From NCBI GenBank assembly GCA_028023455.1, contig JAQFVV010012434.1, positions 6,660,264-6,724,263 on the forward strand: a stretch of 64,000 nt of DNA, written 5' to 3'. Below are positions 48,236-60,380 of the stretch, one piece after another. Under the pieces are notes generated by a model. The model did no database searches, was not told the origin of the DNA, and worked only from the letters and a program-made list of their open reading frames with translations. How positions within the stretch are numbered: position 1 is the first letter of the stretch; every line of letters begins with the position of its first letter. A program made the position numbers and the translations under genes. The DNA comes from Epiperipatus broadwayi. Its lineage: Eukaryota > Onychophora > Udeonychophora > Euonychophora > Peripatidae.

Positions 48236-50228
48236 TCTAATTTATATAGTCAGAAGTGAAATCAATAAGCTAAGATTCAAATAAATCAAGTAAAAGATTA
48301 GAGATGTATTTGGAAAAAACACATTGCATAGATGAGCCAGATTAATTTTTGAGTTTTGGAAAATGTGTTTTGTGGTGAATAGGTGGGTAGCAATATAAGC
48401 AAATTTAATCAAGAAATTTATTATTATTCTTTAATCACTCCATATTTTGGTCCAATTGGAGTGCTCTATCAGTGAGTATTCATATATATATTTGCAGCTG
48501 ATAGTGAATTACTCAGTCTAGTAAAAACTCAATAACTTTCATCAGACGTTTTAATAATAAATCCCAATAACATCAGCAGTTGAGAGAAGCAAAAAAGCAA
48601 GTCATTAATATGGAAAAATACTTTTCAATATTTTTCTCAATATTAATAAAGTTGATTCATATTTGCAGTAATAATTTTCCAGGAATGTCTGGTTAAAAGC
48701 ATAAGATGTGTATTTTATCATTGCATTTTTAACAATGTAGTATCTAAAGAAAAACAGATAACTTACCAAGATCTAAGAAGTAGCCTAAAATTATAGCCTA
48801 TTATTTAGTATTAAAGTATGTTAATCATATATCAGAGATGAAGAATTGTAATAAATTAGTAAAATCAGTCTGTAATTATAATAGTGGAGAAATTACAGTA
48901 TTTATAGATAACTGTGCTAGGGCATATTTTAAATTAATAATGCATTCCCCAATTCCAGAAAATAATTCAACCTGCAAAATGTGCTAATAGATAATTTCAA
49001 AAATTAATAGATATATAAATTACATATCAATATTTGTGTACAGTACTTCTAACTAAAAGAATACAGAAATTTCATATAATTTGGAATTATATGAAATTAA
49101 ATTATTCATTCATTTAAAGATTCTATGAAAAAAATTTTTTTTTGCTTATTCTTTTCTTTTTCTTATACTTTCAGACTTTGGACAGGAGAAGTATTTGGGC
49201 CATTTTCAATGAGAGGAGAATGAGATTATAAATCAGAAAAAAGAAGGAAAGACAGAAAAAAATCATTATTGTAATATTTTCATTTTGAATGTTAGCATTC
49301 AAATTCTTTAGTGAAGGAAATTCAAAGCAAAATCCAGAATTCATTGCATAATAATTTCACAGATATTGATGAACTACAAACAAAGCATTAAAAAGAAATA
49401 GAACTATTGTTTGACTAAAAGATATAGATCTGGCAAATGTATGTATTCTGGTCTCTTAATTTACACATATATAAAAACCATGATAGAGTTGTATTGATTT
49501 CATTGTTTTCTTATTAAAATTGTTAATTAAACCTTTTATCAATTTATTTTCAGTCTCATGTACAAAACTAAATAATTCACCATCTTCAACAATTATGCTT
49601 TATGCTAGCCAGAATTTGGAATCAATAATAAGGAAGAATTAATTAAAGGTTTAGGAGAGTTGACATGGAGTCTGTAAAATAGCTCTTCATTTATGAAAAT
49701 GATGTCCTGCACAACCAATTTTACTAGTGTTGAATACAAATACTATTTTTAGCAGATTATCATTCTGCTCAAACACTCAGGGATGAGTAATGTGTATTGA
49801 AATGTAAAAAACATTCTAAAGATATGTTATTATAGAATGATTCTAAACAGAATTGCATACTCAATTTGATCATCACTGGCAGTTTAGGGTTTTGCTTTAA
49901 TCCACTCCAAGATCAAGAGTGAGATAATCAAGTCATGCCAGTTATTAAAAAGTCATATTTTATTATGACTTACACATTCAAATTTATGCTAGAATATATT
50001 AAAGTTATTTTTATTGGTAATATAAAATTAATATATATATATATATATTAGCACAGTAATAGTAATAATAAAAAATAATAACATTAATCAATTAATCCCT
50101 GTTTTATTAAATGTAAATATTAAGATCACAAAGATTTAAAATTTTTTCTTTCAGGTAGCAAATCCAAAACTAAATATAATTGACTATTCAGTATTGGTCA
50201 GTAAAAGGATATTTATTATTAGTTAGAG
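48236..50228. other. AT-rich DNA; one splice-acceptor-like site
   Basis: No gene supported. At 49150-49174 a pyrimidine tract ends TATACTTTCAG, a good acceptor-like sequence, followed by short frames (for example LWTGEVFGPFSMRGE then stop). An (AT)n run lies at 50031-50049. Confidence 0.45.
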
Positions 50229-50330
50229 CAGTGATTCTCAATCACTGTTCAGTGGCACTTTAATGTGCCACCATAAATAAGCGACATCAGAAAAGTGTGC
50301 AATGCACATGACTATTGAATTTTGTGCAAG
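50229..50330 (+). mobile_element. hAT-like transposon end (fragment)
   Basis: CAGTGATTCTCAATCACTG starting at 50229 resembles the CAGnG(A/G)TTCTCAA terminus common in animal hAT elements, followed by GTGGCACTTTAATGTGCCAC, a short internal hairpin. No opposite end or 8-bp target duplication was found, so this is a truncated or chance match. Confidence 0.35.
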
Positions 50331-52528
50331 TTAACATTTACATTATACAGATTTCCTATGAGTTGGTAAATTCTGATACCTAGGGTCAAAATTTTAAAAT
50401 GTGGATGTATTATTATTTTATCAGAAACCATTTGATGTATCAATACATATATTGTTCAAATACATCATGAATATTTTTAGAATATGCAACACAATATCAT
50501 AAAGTTCTGCAGATTTTACTTAGAAAGGATTAAAGTTATATTTCAGATTAAAACCTTTCTTCTCTTATATTTCAATCAATTATATATTTTAATCAATTAA
50601 CCTATTAAATTTTTTAGTCAATACTTCTATATCATATACCTTATTTTTCAGATTTTTTTCAATTGTATTTTTTAAACAACAGAAATATTTTGTTTTATCT
50701 TTATATTTTTTCCAAGTTTCATTAAAAACATAAATTTAGTAACATTGAATGTTTTAAAAAAAGAAAGACTAATAAACAGAAGTTAAACAATTAAAACAAG
50801 AACCTTCAGACTGAAATATGTATTTAATGAAAAAAACTTATTTATCAAAATCCATATAATTTCTTTAAAATATAATTTCATATAAAAAAAACTTTAGAAA
50901 ATTAATATAATAATAATGACATGAAGTATTACAGGTTCATTTACTATTTGATGTCAATAAATTTTAAGTTGATCAATTTTCTAGTAACCTTTCCTTGTTT
51001 CAATGTTTTCCGTATTATTTCTTAGTGGTGCTTTTAATATTAAAACCTTTATTCTATATTATGAATCAATAAACTGTATTTGATTTATTAGAAATATATG
51101 TTTACAAATAAAAAATTATATTTGAACTTTGCAAATATAGGGAAAAAAAAGTGGGATATAAAATGAGAACAATAATTTTGTTTCTTATTGCACAAATACA
51201 TGGAAAATAAATCTTGGTTATTTAAACTTCATTTTTAAGATTTGAACAAATTATTGTTAATCATCATAAAGCTATGAAATTCTGTTTTAAAATTTTAAAT
51301 TATAATTATTAAATTGTTACAAAAGTTATGATCTTCTGTATTTGATAGAGCTTTGATGATTGTAGTTTAATTTTTATCATTATTATGAATTTTTTAACCT
51401 GTGTTTTTAAAAATAAAACATTAAAAAAATTATTTAATGTAATCATGAAAATATTTTCTTTTTAATAATTACTACACAAATATTTGATAAAAATAATCAC
51501 AAATATTTAAATAAACTAAAGAAAATATGCATTTTTTTTTGCTCATTGCTAAGAACAATAGAAGTTTACAAAGAAGTTTTGTAACTGTTTTCTCAAATCA
51601 TTTTCAGCTCATTTGTAATATTTTCTCTGGGAATTACTGCCATCTTCAGATCTTTTAACTCATAAATTAATCTCTACTATAGTTCAGTTTCTACCATCAA
51701 ATGAATGCATAACTGGTAAAATAGCTTTATATATAGCTGCAAGAGAATGAAAAAAGCTGTAAATAATAGCAGCACCATCAAATACTTCATTATATGCAAC
51801 TATGAATTGGAAAATTAAAGTTATTCTAATAAAATCTACATGTAAATGTCAAACTTATTTATAAACATATTTAAACAAAAATAAAGAGATTAATAGACTA
51901 TATGTAAACTTATCAAAATTAGAGTCATATATCACATGACCATATTCTCTTAAGCTTGTAATCCTCAATGTTTATATGTAAACTTGTTTTGATTTATGAT
52001 CTTAAAAAAATGTCCATACATCTCAAGTGCAGTTGTGTCCTTTTTTCATCTGAGCACAATAATAGACTTTAATATCTTTGAACTCTATTTTTTTAATATT
52101 TTTAATAGCTTCTGAATATCTGGATATTTTAGTTAAAATAAAGAACTCCTACAAACTATTAAAAATGGATTCCTGTCTTTAATATATAGTAGGCATTGTT
52201 AATAAAAGTGCCTAAACATTCCAAATCAATTAAATTAGTTAAATTCTGTACAATGTCATTTATATAAAAAGCGCAGGTGTATCTTTAGTTAAAAATAATT
52301 TTGATTTCTTTAAGTGGCATGCAAACATACACAATATGCCATATTAGCTTCAATATAATTTTATATATAAAACTAAATTTAATTGAACAAATAATTGCAC
52401 AGCTAGTTACTTAGAAGATCAAATTATGTTCAAGTATCCAAGAAGCACATTGAGTATTCGTCTGACCCGATTTTTTACTTTATCCAAATAAGAATTGATC
52501 TAGAGAGCATTATTTTTTTAATCAATCT
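50331..52528. other. AT-rich DNA, nothing recognised
   Basis: A minus-strand stretch at about 51690-51800 reads IVAYNEVFDGAAIIYSFFHS in one frame and is bounded by stops. I cannot match it to a family. No gene supported. Confidence 0.5.
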
Positions 52529-52672
52529 ATCGGTAATTGTAATTCGGCACTAAACAAAATATTATGTATAATAATAAAGTATAGAATTTTTTTTTATTAT
52601 TAATTATTTCAATCGGTAATTGTAATTCGGCACTACCATACAAGAAAAACAAAATATTATGTATAATAATAA
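52529..52672 (+). repeat. Direct repeat, two copies 83 bp apart
   Basis: ATCGGTAATTGTAATTCGGC then ACAAAATATTATGTATAATA occurs at 52529-52583 and 52612-52672. The second copy has an extra CATACAAGAAAA between the two words. Confidence 0.9.
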
Positions 52673-54896
52673 AATAACGGGAAAAAATAATTATTTTATA
52701 TTTTTTAAAAACAAATTGATAGTTTGAATAGCAGTATTTTTAAAGACTACTCTAGAAAAACACAGAAAATTCGTTGCTTTATAAATGAACATGAAAGCAT
52801 CAAATTACTAGAATATAAAATAAACTAATTTTTAATCCCTTAGTTGTTAAGCTGAAGGGAAAACTATTCACGTTCTCTAATTACATAACTTTTTTTTTGT
52901 TAATTTTTATATCTTTTTGCTCTAATAGAAACAAACATTGTGAAAAAACAAACATTGTCTATTTCTTTTGTTTAAAGAAAAAGGATATCACTTGTGAATT
53001 AGTGCAGAAATAATTCAAATATTTAATTAGATGTAAAAAAAAAACAACAACTTTTTTTTAAAAATTATAATAGTTTTAACATGACTTTCCTTTTAAATCA
53101 TTATAATTTCAAAATTACTGATGTCTTTTTTTATACATGCATTACGTGCACACACACACTGGCATTCCAAATTAAATAGGATTCAAAATTCATCTCAACC
53201 ATCGTTTTGACGATGGGTGACAATATAAATGAACCGTTTCTATGCCATTTCTCTCTGCTTTTTTTGCATGATTCCAGTACTGTTTTACTGTTACTCATCT
53301 ATTCTATGATATCATTTATTAATCTTCTTTTTTCCAAAACGTTTTTCTGTTTTTTCAGATGTTAGTCTTAATACCTCAAACAGTTTGTGCATCTGTCTTC
53401 ACCAAAACCAAGCCATCCAAGGCACAAAGCATCCTTCAATAAATACTTTGCCTTTATGTTATTATCAAATTTTTTTTATTCTCTTTCTAAAATTAATTAG
53501 ATATCTCCATTTTTTGTTTAATAATCAAATGATAGCTAGTTTGACTTTTCACAAAAAACTCTTGACCTACTTGGAATCTAAAGGTCATAATTATTTTTAA
53601 AAAATAATAAAAAGTGGAGGGTATTCTTTTACACAAAAATAATCTTTACTGAACCAAATAGTAAAACAAAATAACAATGATTTTTCAACTGAGAATTTAT
53701 TTTTCAAAGATTCTTATATTCACTAGAACATTATTAAAAATTTAATAAGATACTCTCCATCAGAGCATTTTGTAGTGATGAAAATTAGTTGTAAAAAAAA
53801 CTCCCATTTTTATAAAATCAGCATAGGAAAACAATCAGAATAAAACTAAGACTGCTTGCTCACTATTGTGTTGGAGCTGCAAGGGCTCTGAAAGTGCTAA
53901 GTCTAAAAGATAGAATAGATAAAAAAAAGCCTACTAATTAACAAACTTAAAAGTTTCACCGTAACACAATTAATTTTAACATATTAGTAATTACAAAGTA
54001 AGGGTGAAATAAAAAATGTTATTACAGTATACCATTTTGCAATTTTAGTTCTGTAATGCAATTGCAATGTTATCTTGAAGAATAAAATTTTTACTGATCA
54101 CAGCTATCTAATGATATCAAATTTCAGGATACACTATACTGATTTAATGGAGTTTTGTGTGACTAAATAGATAATCAGCAACTTCTATGGAATGCATCTT
54201 TTTTTGAGAGTGATGATTATGTTCTCAGTTCTTTTATTCCATGATCAATATAAAAAAGTCAATGAAAAATATAACCTATCAAGTGATGTTAAGCTCTCTC
54301 CCTAAAGATAAATTAAACAACCAGCAATAAAATAAAATGATCGTGTGAAATCTTCATAAGTTTCTTATAGATTTATTTTGAGCATTTTAACTTGTTTATA
54401 TTTTAATGTAATAAATGTGTAGAGTTTATTACTGATTTTTTAGCTGAAACAAAATTAGTAAATAATTCTGAATAGAAAAAAGGATAGAAACAATTCAATA
54501 TTTTAATTAAACAAAAGTAGTAAGTAATTATTAATAACCAAAAGTACCTGGTCTTGTAAAGGCCATGGCTTTTTTTAATTGGTGGCTCTAACAAATTTTT
54601 TTTAAAGATTTAATGCAAATTAAAAGATTTTAAATGTGAGAATTGTATATTGATCTGAAAGATTATTGTTATGGCAGAATACAAAAACTCCAGGCTTTCA
54701 GCCCATCATTTTTGTAATAATTGAGTGCTTCAACAAATTTTTTTGAGGATTTAATGTAATTTAGACAAAACATTTTAATATTATATAAATAAATTTCCAG
54801 ACTTTAATAAAGCTAAATTAAATTTTTTAAATATATTTGATAGCTTTATGGCTTCAAATATATATTTACTGTATCACTCTCTGAATAAAAAAAATA
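52673..54896. other. AT-rich DNA with one candidate exon
   Basis: Apart from the candidate at 53359 I see no gene. Confidence 0.5.
53359..53442 (+). CDS. Candidate terminal exon (hypothetical)
   Basis: A long pyrimidine tract (53328-53358) ends TTTTTTCAG, a strong 3' splice-site match. The following frame reads MLVLIPQTVCASVFTKTKPS then KAQSILQ and a stop at 53440-53442, with a balanced composition unlike chance frames here. Another frame over the same DNA is also open (53385-53600), so the choice is uncertain. No upstream exon of the same frame was identified and no family is recognised. Confidence 0.2.
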   Translation: MLVLIPQTVCASVFTKTKPSKAQSILQ

Positions 54897-54967
54897 TTGC
54901 TTATAATACTTCTTTCATATACACTTCAATGTAAACAAATTTTCTTAAAAAACTTTTTTATTTTCCT

Positions 54968-55002
54968 TACAGTTTTGACTGTCCAGCAGTCTTCATCAGA
55001 GC
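54968..55002 (-). ncRNA. Hammerhead-like motif, left arm of foldback
   Basis: On the minus strand: CTGATGA (54993-54999), stem GACTG/CAGTC (all Watson-Crick pairs) with loop CTGGA, then AAAAC where the other copies have GAAAC. The core G is therefore lost, while the stem is the best paired of the set. Confidence 0.3.
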
Positions 55003-55045
55003 TTTATCTATCCTCTACTTTAATTAGAGCAGAGAATGGAGAAAG

Positions 55046-55080
55046 CTCTGATGAAGACTGCTGAACAGTTGAAACTGTAA
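55046..55080 (+). ncRNA. Hammerhead-like motif, right arm of foldback
   Basis: CTGATGA at 55048-55054, one unpaired A, stem GACTG/CAGTT with loop CTGAA (55056-55070), and GAAAC at 55071-55075. Same architecture and downstream TGTAAGGAAA as the U1 and U2 PLE tails, though the flanking sequence is different. Confidence 0.42.
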
Positions 55081-55212
55081 GGAAAGTAAAGAAGTCTTTT
55101 AAGAAAATTTGTTTAAATTGAAATGTATATGAAAGGAGTATTATAAGCAATATATATATATATTATAACATTTTCTGTCTTGCTAGGCCTCAACATGCTA
55201 ATATAAACTGTG

Positions 55213-55296
55213 CGCGAGTTGATCAAGCTATGTCAAAAAAGAAGAAAGTTGTATTTCTATTCTAAAAAACATAGCTATATTTCCTGATCAACTCGG
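55213..55296. repeat. Short inverted repeat
   Basis: GCGAGTTGATCAAGCTATGT at 55213-55232 pairs with ACATAGCTATATTTCCTGAT... to CAACTCGG at 55296, leaving a loop of about 36 bp. Confidence 0.7.
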
Positions 55297-56961
55297 CCTA
55301 TTAATTGTTGAGAATTATGCTATCGACGAAATCAGCTTTTCATTTATTTAATATGGGCTCCAGGACCTTTATTCTAAAGAGTCTGGTAAAATAATCATAT
55401 AACGTCTCACAAATAAAAAAAAATACTTTTAAACTAATGGGTATTACATCATACCGTAACAAGAATTATTTTTTTAAGATTATTATTCCTGGAGCTTATT
55501 CAAACATATTGGCAATGGTAAGTTACGTTTTTAAATCTTATTAAACTAATAATAAATTTAGTAATAAAAATAATAACTATTATTAATAACATACAAATGA
55601 AAATTGATATTAGAAATATTTTTATTATAACAGATTAAAAATCTGTACGTTAAAATGAGAATTCCTAATCAAATAAATTAGAGAGAACACATATTAATTC
55701 AAACATGATGCAATTAATAAAATAAAATAATTAATTAAAAAGTTCTGGTATAAACAAAAGTCTCTTGTACAGATAAAATGAAAGTCTCTATCAGGATTAT
55801 ATTAAGACTTGTTTGCAAACACTGTCACAATCAGGAATAAGTAGTCTCAGAGGTAAGTTTTAGTGAATTCACGATGGTTGTAGATAACTATGCATAGTTT
55901 TTCAGGGTTAAAATGAGCTCACAGCCATTGATTATAAATTGATCTTGGTGCTGGTTCCATAGGCTAGTCGCGTAAGCTTTTCTGGTGTCCATCGATAATG
56001 ACATCAGCTAAAGCTCTGGTCTACTCTCGCATGAAGAACTTTTTCATCATAGAGTGGTCTGGATTCTTTAATCCAAAACCAACCAAAAGAATATCAGGCA
56101 AACCAAGATGCTCCTCCAACCAAACCCCTCCTTTTTATACTAAAGGTCCAGTTTTCAGACTTCTGTGCAACCTATTATCATGGCGTTTTTTGGTTCATAA
56201 TCTTGTAGATTCTTTATAAAATTTACATTATAAAGTTCTCTCTTTTTTTTATCAAGATTTTCGGCCATCTTTAATTAGCCAAAATATTTTTCTTTTAGCT
56301 TATCTTTTTACTTGCTTTTGGAATTCTTTTGTTCTCTCCAATTCTACTTTTATTTCTAATTACATTAAAAAAATATGAAAGAATAATTTAACTTTCATTG
56401 TATGTTTTTTTTAAAAAGTAAATTATACTAAAAAAAAATCTAAATTTACTTTTATTATTTTTTTAGCTTTTACCAAATGCCAATATATTTGCACCATATA
56501 TAAATAAATGGTACAATATATATATGAAGATATGCAAAAAAAGTGAAAGGAGAAGAATAAGAGAATAAAAAAAATATTTATTTTTTCTGATAGCACCACA
56601 ACTAATTGCAATAGTTTTTTTTAGCTTTATTAATAGTTACTGTTTATTAATATTGAAATACAAAAATGCTGGTCATTTTTATAATATCTTTTTATTAAAT
56701 ATATTTGTAATATTTTTAATTGGTTGCTTTAATAATTTTTTAAAGATTTAATGTAAATATATTTCTTTTATTAAACATTGTTAATTTATGTAAGTTCACT
56801 ACATTGTATGGAGCACTTTAACATTGAATTATAAATCAGTGTTTGTGGCTGTTTCTGCAGCTGGCTGGAAACCTTTACTGCAAAATATATATTATCTCCA
56901 GTTAAAAACACTCATACGATTTTTTCCCACCATTTTTTATTTAATGAAAAAATGACTTCCT
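55297..56961. other. No gene supported
   Basis: Less AT-rich at 55840-56220. It contains a good donor-like AGAGGTAAGTTT at 55849-55860 (plus) and a TATAAAAAGG word on the minus strand near 56140. The 73-codon open frame 55998-56219 is unrecognised. It could be a repeat or regulatory fragment. Confidence 0.45.
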
Positions 56962-57048
56962 TTGCATAAATGTAGTAGTTGTGAATTTGACATGATACAT
57001 TGGACAAACATTTGTACATTCGCCAATCAGACAACATAGAAAATTTAG
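56962..57048 (+). pseudogene. PLE GIY-YIG endonuclease remnant
   Basis: HKCSSCEFD in one frame is followed, one frame over, by YIGQTFVHSPIRQHRKF. This is the C-x-x-C, YIGQT, Arg and Gln-His order of PLE endonucleases. Only about 29 residues can be read, across a frameshift near 56990. It differs from both other PLE types in the window. Confidence 0.45.
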
Positions 57049-57328
57049 ATTTTATATATAAGATAAAAAATGATAGGAATAACTCAAATTCATACTGGCA
57101 TTAGTGACATTAAGACTGAATAATTTAAATGAAGATCTGCCATAAATGCAATAAAAGGTTCAGAAAATGCATAGCTCAAGAGACTTTTACATAAAATAAT
57201 GAATATAATTTATAAAAAGACAAGTTGAAATGGGATGATATTCAGACAATTTAATGAATTGTTGCAGAAAGATAGCAATAGATATTTGTCAATAAATATG
57301 AAGTAATGATGAATACAGTTGTATATGT

Positions 57329-60150
57329 ACTGTAATCAAAAATGAAAGATCCATTCCATGTTAATTGTTCAGAACAATGGTGATTTAATTATGTTTCAGG
57401 AGATATGAGCATCTTCTTAAAATTCCTGAATTTACTTTGATTTTTGATAGAATATATTCTAAATGTGCTATGGCATTTTATTTTAAATTACCTGCAAAGA
57501 AAACATTTTCTAATGAATATAGTTTAAATAATATTGCATTCAACATTTGGATAGATATTTATATACACAATAGTTGTATACATCTCTCAATATAAAGAAG
57601 CCTTACCTTCTTGATCTTCCTATTTGTAGAGTTTACTTTTCATAGTGCCTTTGAGAATACACAAATGACCAATTTAAAAAATTGTCAATATTTAAAATGT
57701 ATGGATTTAAACAACAAGCATTTAATTTATAATGTTTCATAAGAAGAAAAATTCCATTCAAAAAGATTGGGGAATAAAACTTTTTCTAACTTTTGTTTAA
57801 ACAAAAAAAGTTTCATCTTTACCTGTTGATTTATTGATGCTTATTATTTTCCCCATAGCCAAAGAAACTAAACCTAATTACTTTGGGAATTCACATGCCA
57901 AGTAATTGAAAGTTGTCCTGTTCTGAAATGGAATTTTAAAAAGGCTAATTGGAGACAATATATCTTGAATGGAATATTTATAGAATCTCTCCAATTCCCT
58001 CATGCTATGATGAATTTAATAAACCAATAACATCTGCTAAGAGTCAATCCTTGTGGATATCGAAAGTAATTCATTCCAGGTTGAAAGAAAACCAGATGTT
58101 CTTCTTATATCCAGTATTTGTCTAACCAATATCTAGAAATTATGACAAATTTGTAAAGTCATTGGATTTATGGCTAACAAATGGAGAGAGACCATGGCAA
58201 AATAAAATTGTACATTTATTAAAACCTGTTTATTTTTGTGTAAATTTGATAGTTGTAAAAATATTTTGGAAAAAATTATTACTTTCACTTCTAAATATGG
58301 TATTCATAGAATGAGAAAAAGTACTAATAGAATAGAATTGCAAGCATCCCTTCCACAGTGTTCTTCTAAAACCAATAGATATTTCTGAACTTGTCTTAAA
58401 ACAACAAATTCTTCAGACACAGATAGCATAATTCCAGAGTTTTTAAAAAATTTAGAACATAAAACCACTATTCAGTAATATCATTTATAGAGAAATTATT
58501 ACAAACATCATATAAGCAAAACTATAGTAGTTTTAAAAACATCCAACAATGATTAAAAAATGATTGCCCAATATCAGTATTATGTGTTCATTACAAGTTT
58601 AATTGAAAGAATTTTATAATGAAGAATTTTCTCAATGATAATTTAGATCTGAAAGAAACTGCAATGAGACAAGTTTTATTTTTAATGATTTACATTAAAA
58701 AGAATGTTTTTCAAACAAAATTACAAATTAATTCCATTTGGAAAAGTGGTCTTCTCAATGTTTCTAAAATCCTTATTACAGAAAAACAATTAATTTACTT
58801 AATATATTGCTCTCTAACAAAAAAAATTCAAGTGACACTAAATAATAATCATAGAAGATACATATTTTACAGACCAATCTGCAATTAGACTTCATATTTA
58901 ACAGTGATCTTTCAGAAACAATGTAGGAAATTCATTTATGCTGATGAAATTTCTTGGAAATCATAAAGGATTTTCCTGAAAGGATGTAAAAAGATTGGGA
59001 ATTTGTTTTAAAAACTGTGATCTTTTAACTAATACAACAAAGACAATATACTCAACTTTTCATATAACACAATCTTTAGCAATAATAGATTGAAACACAT
59101 TTTTAAACTTATGTTACTTAGGAATAATCCTGGATCATAGTCTAACTTATTTTTATCATTTGTGTAAAGAAACAATTAATTGGCTTCTAGAAATAACTTC
59201 CTTGGAAAATTGGATGGTGCTCATCGGAATTGCAATGCAAATCCTTCATGGATAATTTCCTTAGAAGAGAATATATTATTGGTAAATATTGTGACCCTAT
59301 TTGGAGAAAAAATTCTCACACTAAACTCTTGAATACTTAATATTACCATGAAAAATATTACTGGCACTAATTAAGTCTACTTCTTTGCAATTATTTTCTG
59401 TTCTTTCACATATTCCTTTATGAGATATTAGAAGTTACCCATTCCCACTTATATGTGTTCAACAAAAATCTACAATTGAAGATTTATGGCATAAAAATGG
59501 AATTTTTATAAGTTTCCAATCAAATCTCAGTCATTACATTCAATAATAAAGCTCAATGGATTTGATTTTTTTCAATACATTTGACATCTCATCAACAAGT
59601 TTAGAACAAACCATGGACATACATCTATCTTCTTCATGAGTAGAATTTAAGTTAGACCTACATACACATGAGCAAACAAACTATGAAACTGTACAGTTAA
59701 TGACTGCTGAATGTATGGCTATAACAACAAAACTGAAGGATTTTTTAAAGGCTAAGCAAATATATTTTTGATAGGAATCTCTCTAGGTTCTATTATATTT
59801 TGTTAATAAATTATCTAAAAATGCTAAATAAATAATTAAATAATAAATAGATTATAAACTACATGCAAATGAATATATAAGGCTATGTCAATTACACAAC
59901 CGAAATATCAAGTGATGGTGAAAATCATTTATACAAAATAATAAACACAGATGGATTTCCAGATATTTGATTAATAAAAAAATGTATATCTACTTGGTAT
60001 TGCCAATTAGATAATAAAACAATTACATATCCATCAACTTCACTTACATATGTCAATACAGCCAAATATTGACTAGGAACCTCAGGCCATTCATTCCTAC
60101 ACACTACTTTTTGTCAATATTCAAATTTAATAAAGAATTATGACATCTCA
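57329..60150 (+). mobile_element. Heavily decayed LINE with RT and RNase H remnants
   Basis: No long frame survives, but blocks appear in the right order on the plus strand. These are: a post-endonuclease block WNFKKANWRQYILNG (57929); an RT catalytic-like KFIYADEIS (about 58927, YADD changed to YADE); LLGIILDHSLTYF-like (59110); EYIIGKYCDPIWRKNSHTKL (59269), matching the 'S.AEYCAPVW..S.HT' block of I/Jockey-group RTs; TSLQLFSVLSHIPL then DIR (59376); and MTAECMAITTKLKDF (59700), resembling the glutamate block of LINE RNase H. The ORF at 58619-58888 lies between the first and second blocks. Ends are uncertain. An RNase H suggests an I-group element. Confidence 0.7.
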
Positions 60151-60255
60151 ATATGAAACAATTAATATAGAATGCTTAATGTTAACAAATTTTTTTACCT
60201 AATTTGCAAATTAAGAACCGTTAATTTTTAAAGTTGCTATTTACATAATTTGAAA

Positions 60256-60380
60256 TAATATTTACCAAGGCTGTAACCTCGAGAATATGCATGTAAAATG
60301 CGATAGTAGGGACCTAGAGAGATCCCTATTATCGCATTTCACACGCTTATTCTCGAGGTTACAGCCTTGGTAAATATTTA
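60256..60380. mobile_element. Near-perfect hairpin (foldback MITE)
   Basis: Arms 60256-60314 and 60321-60380 pair over almost their whole length: AATATTTACCAAGGCTGTAA, CCTCGAGAATA, GCGATAGTAGGGA, with their complements. The loop is very short. A partial relative lies at 32172-32275, matching one arm plus the flank up to 60420. Confidence 0.88.

Larger units (their letters stand above)
54897..55158. mobile_element. Foldback element with hammerhead-like motifs in both arms
   Basis: Left arm 54897-55020 and right arm 55032-55158 are reverse complements with few mismatches, including TTGCTTATAATACTTC / GAGTATTATAAGCAA and AAATTTTCTTAAAA / TTTTAAGAAAATTT. Each arm carries a tail like that of the array PLEs: AGCTCTGATGAAGACTGCTG, then CAGTT, GAAACTGTAAGGAAA. 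This looks like two PLE terminal segments joined head to head with no coding sequence left. Confidence 0.8.
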
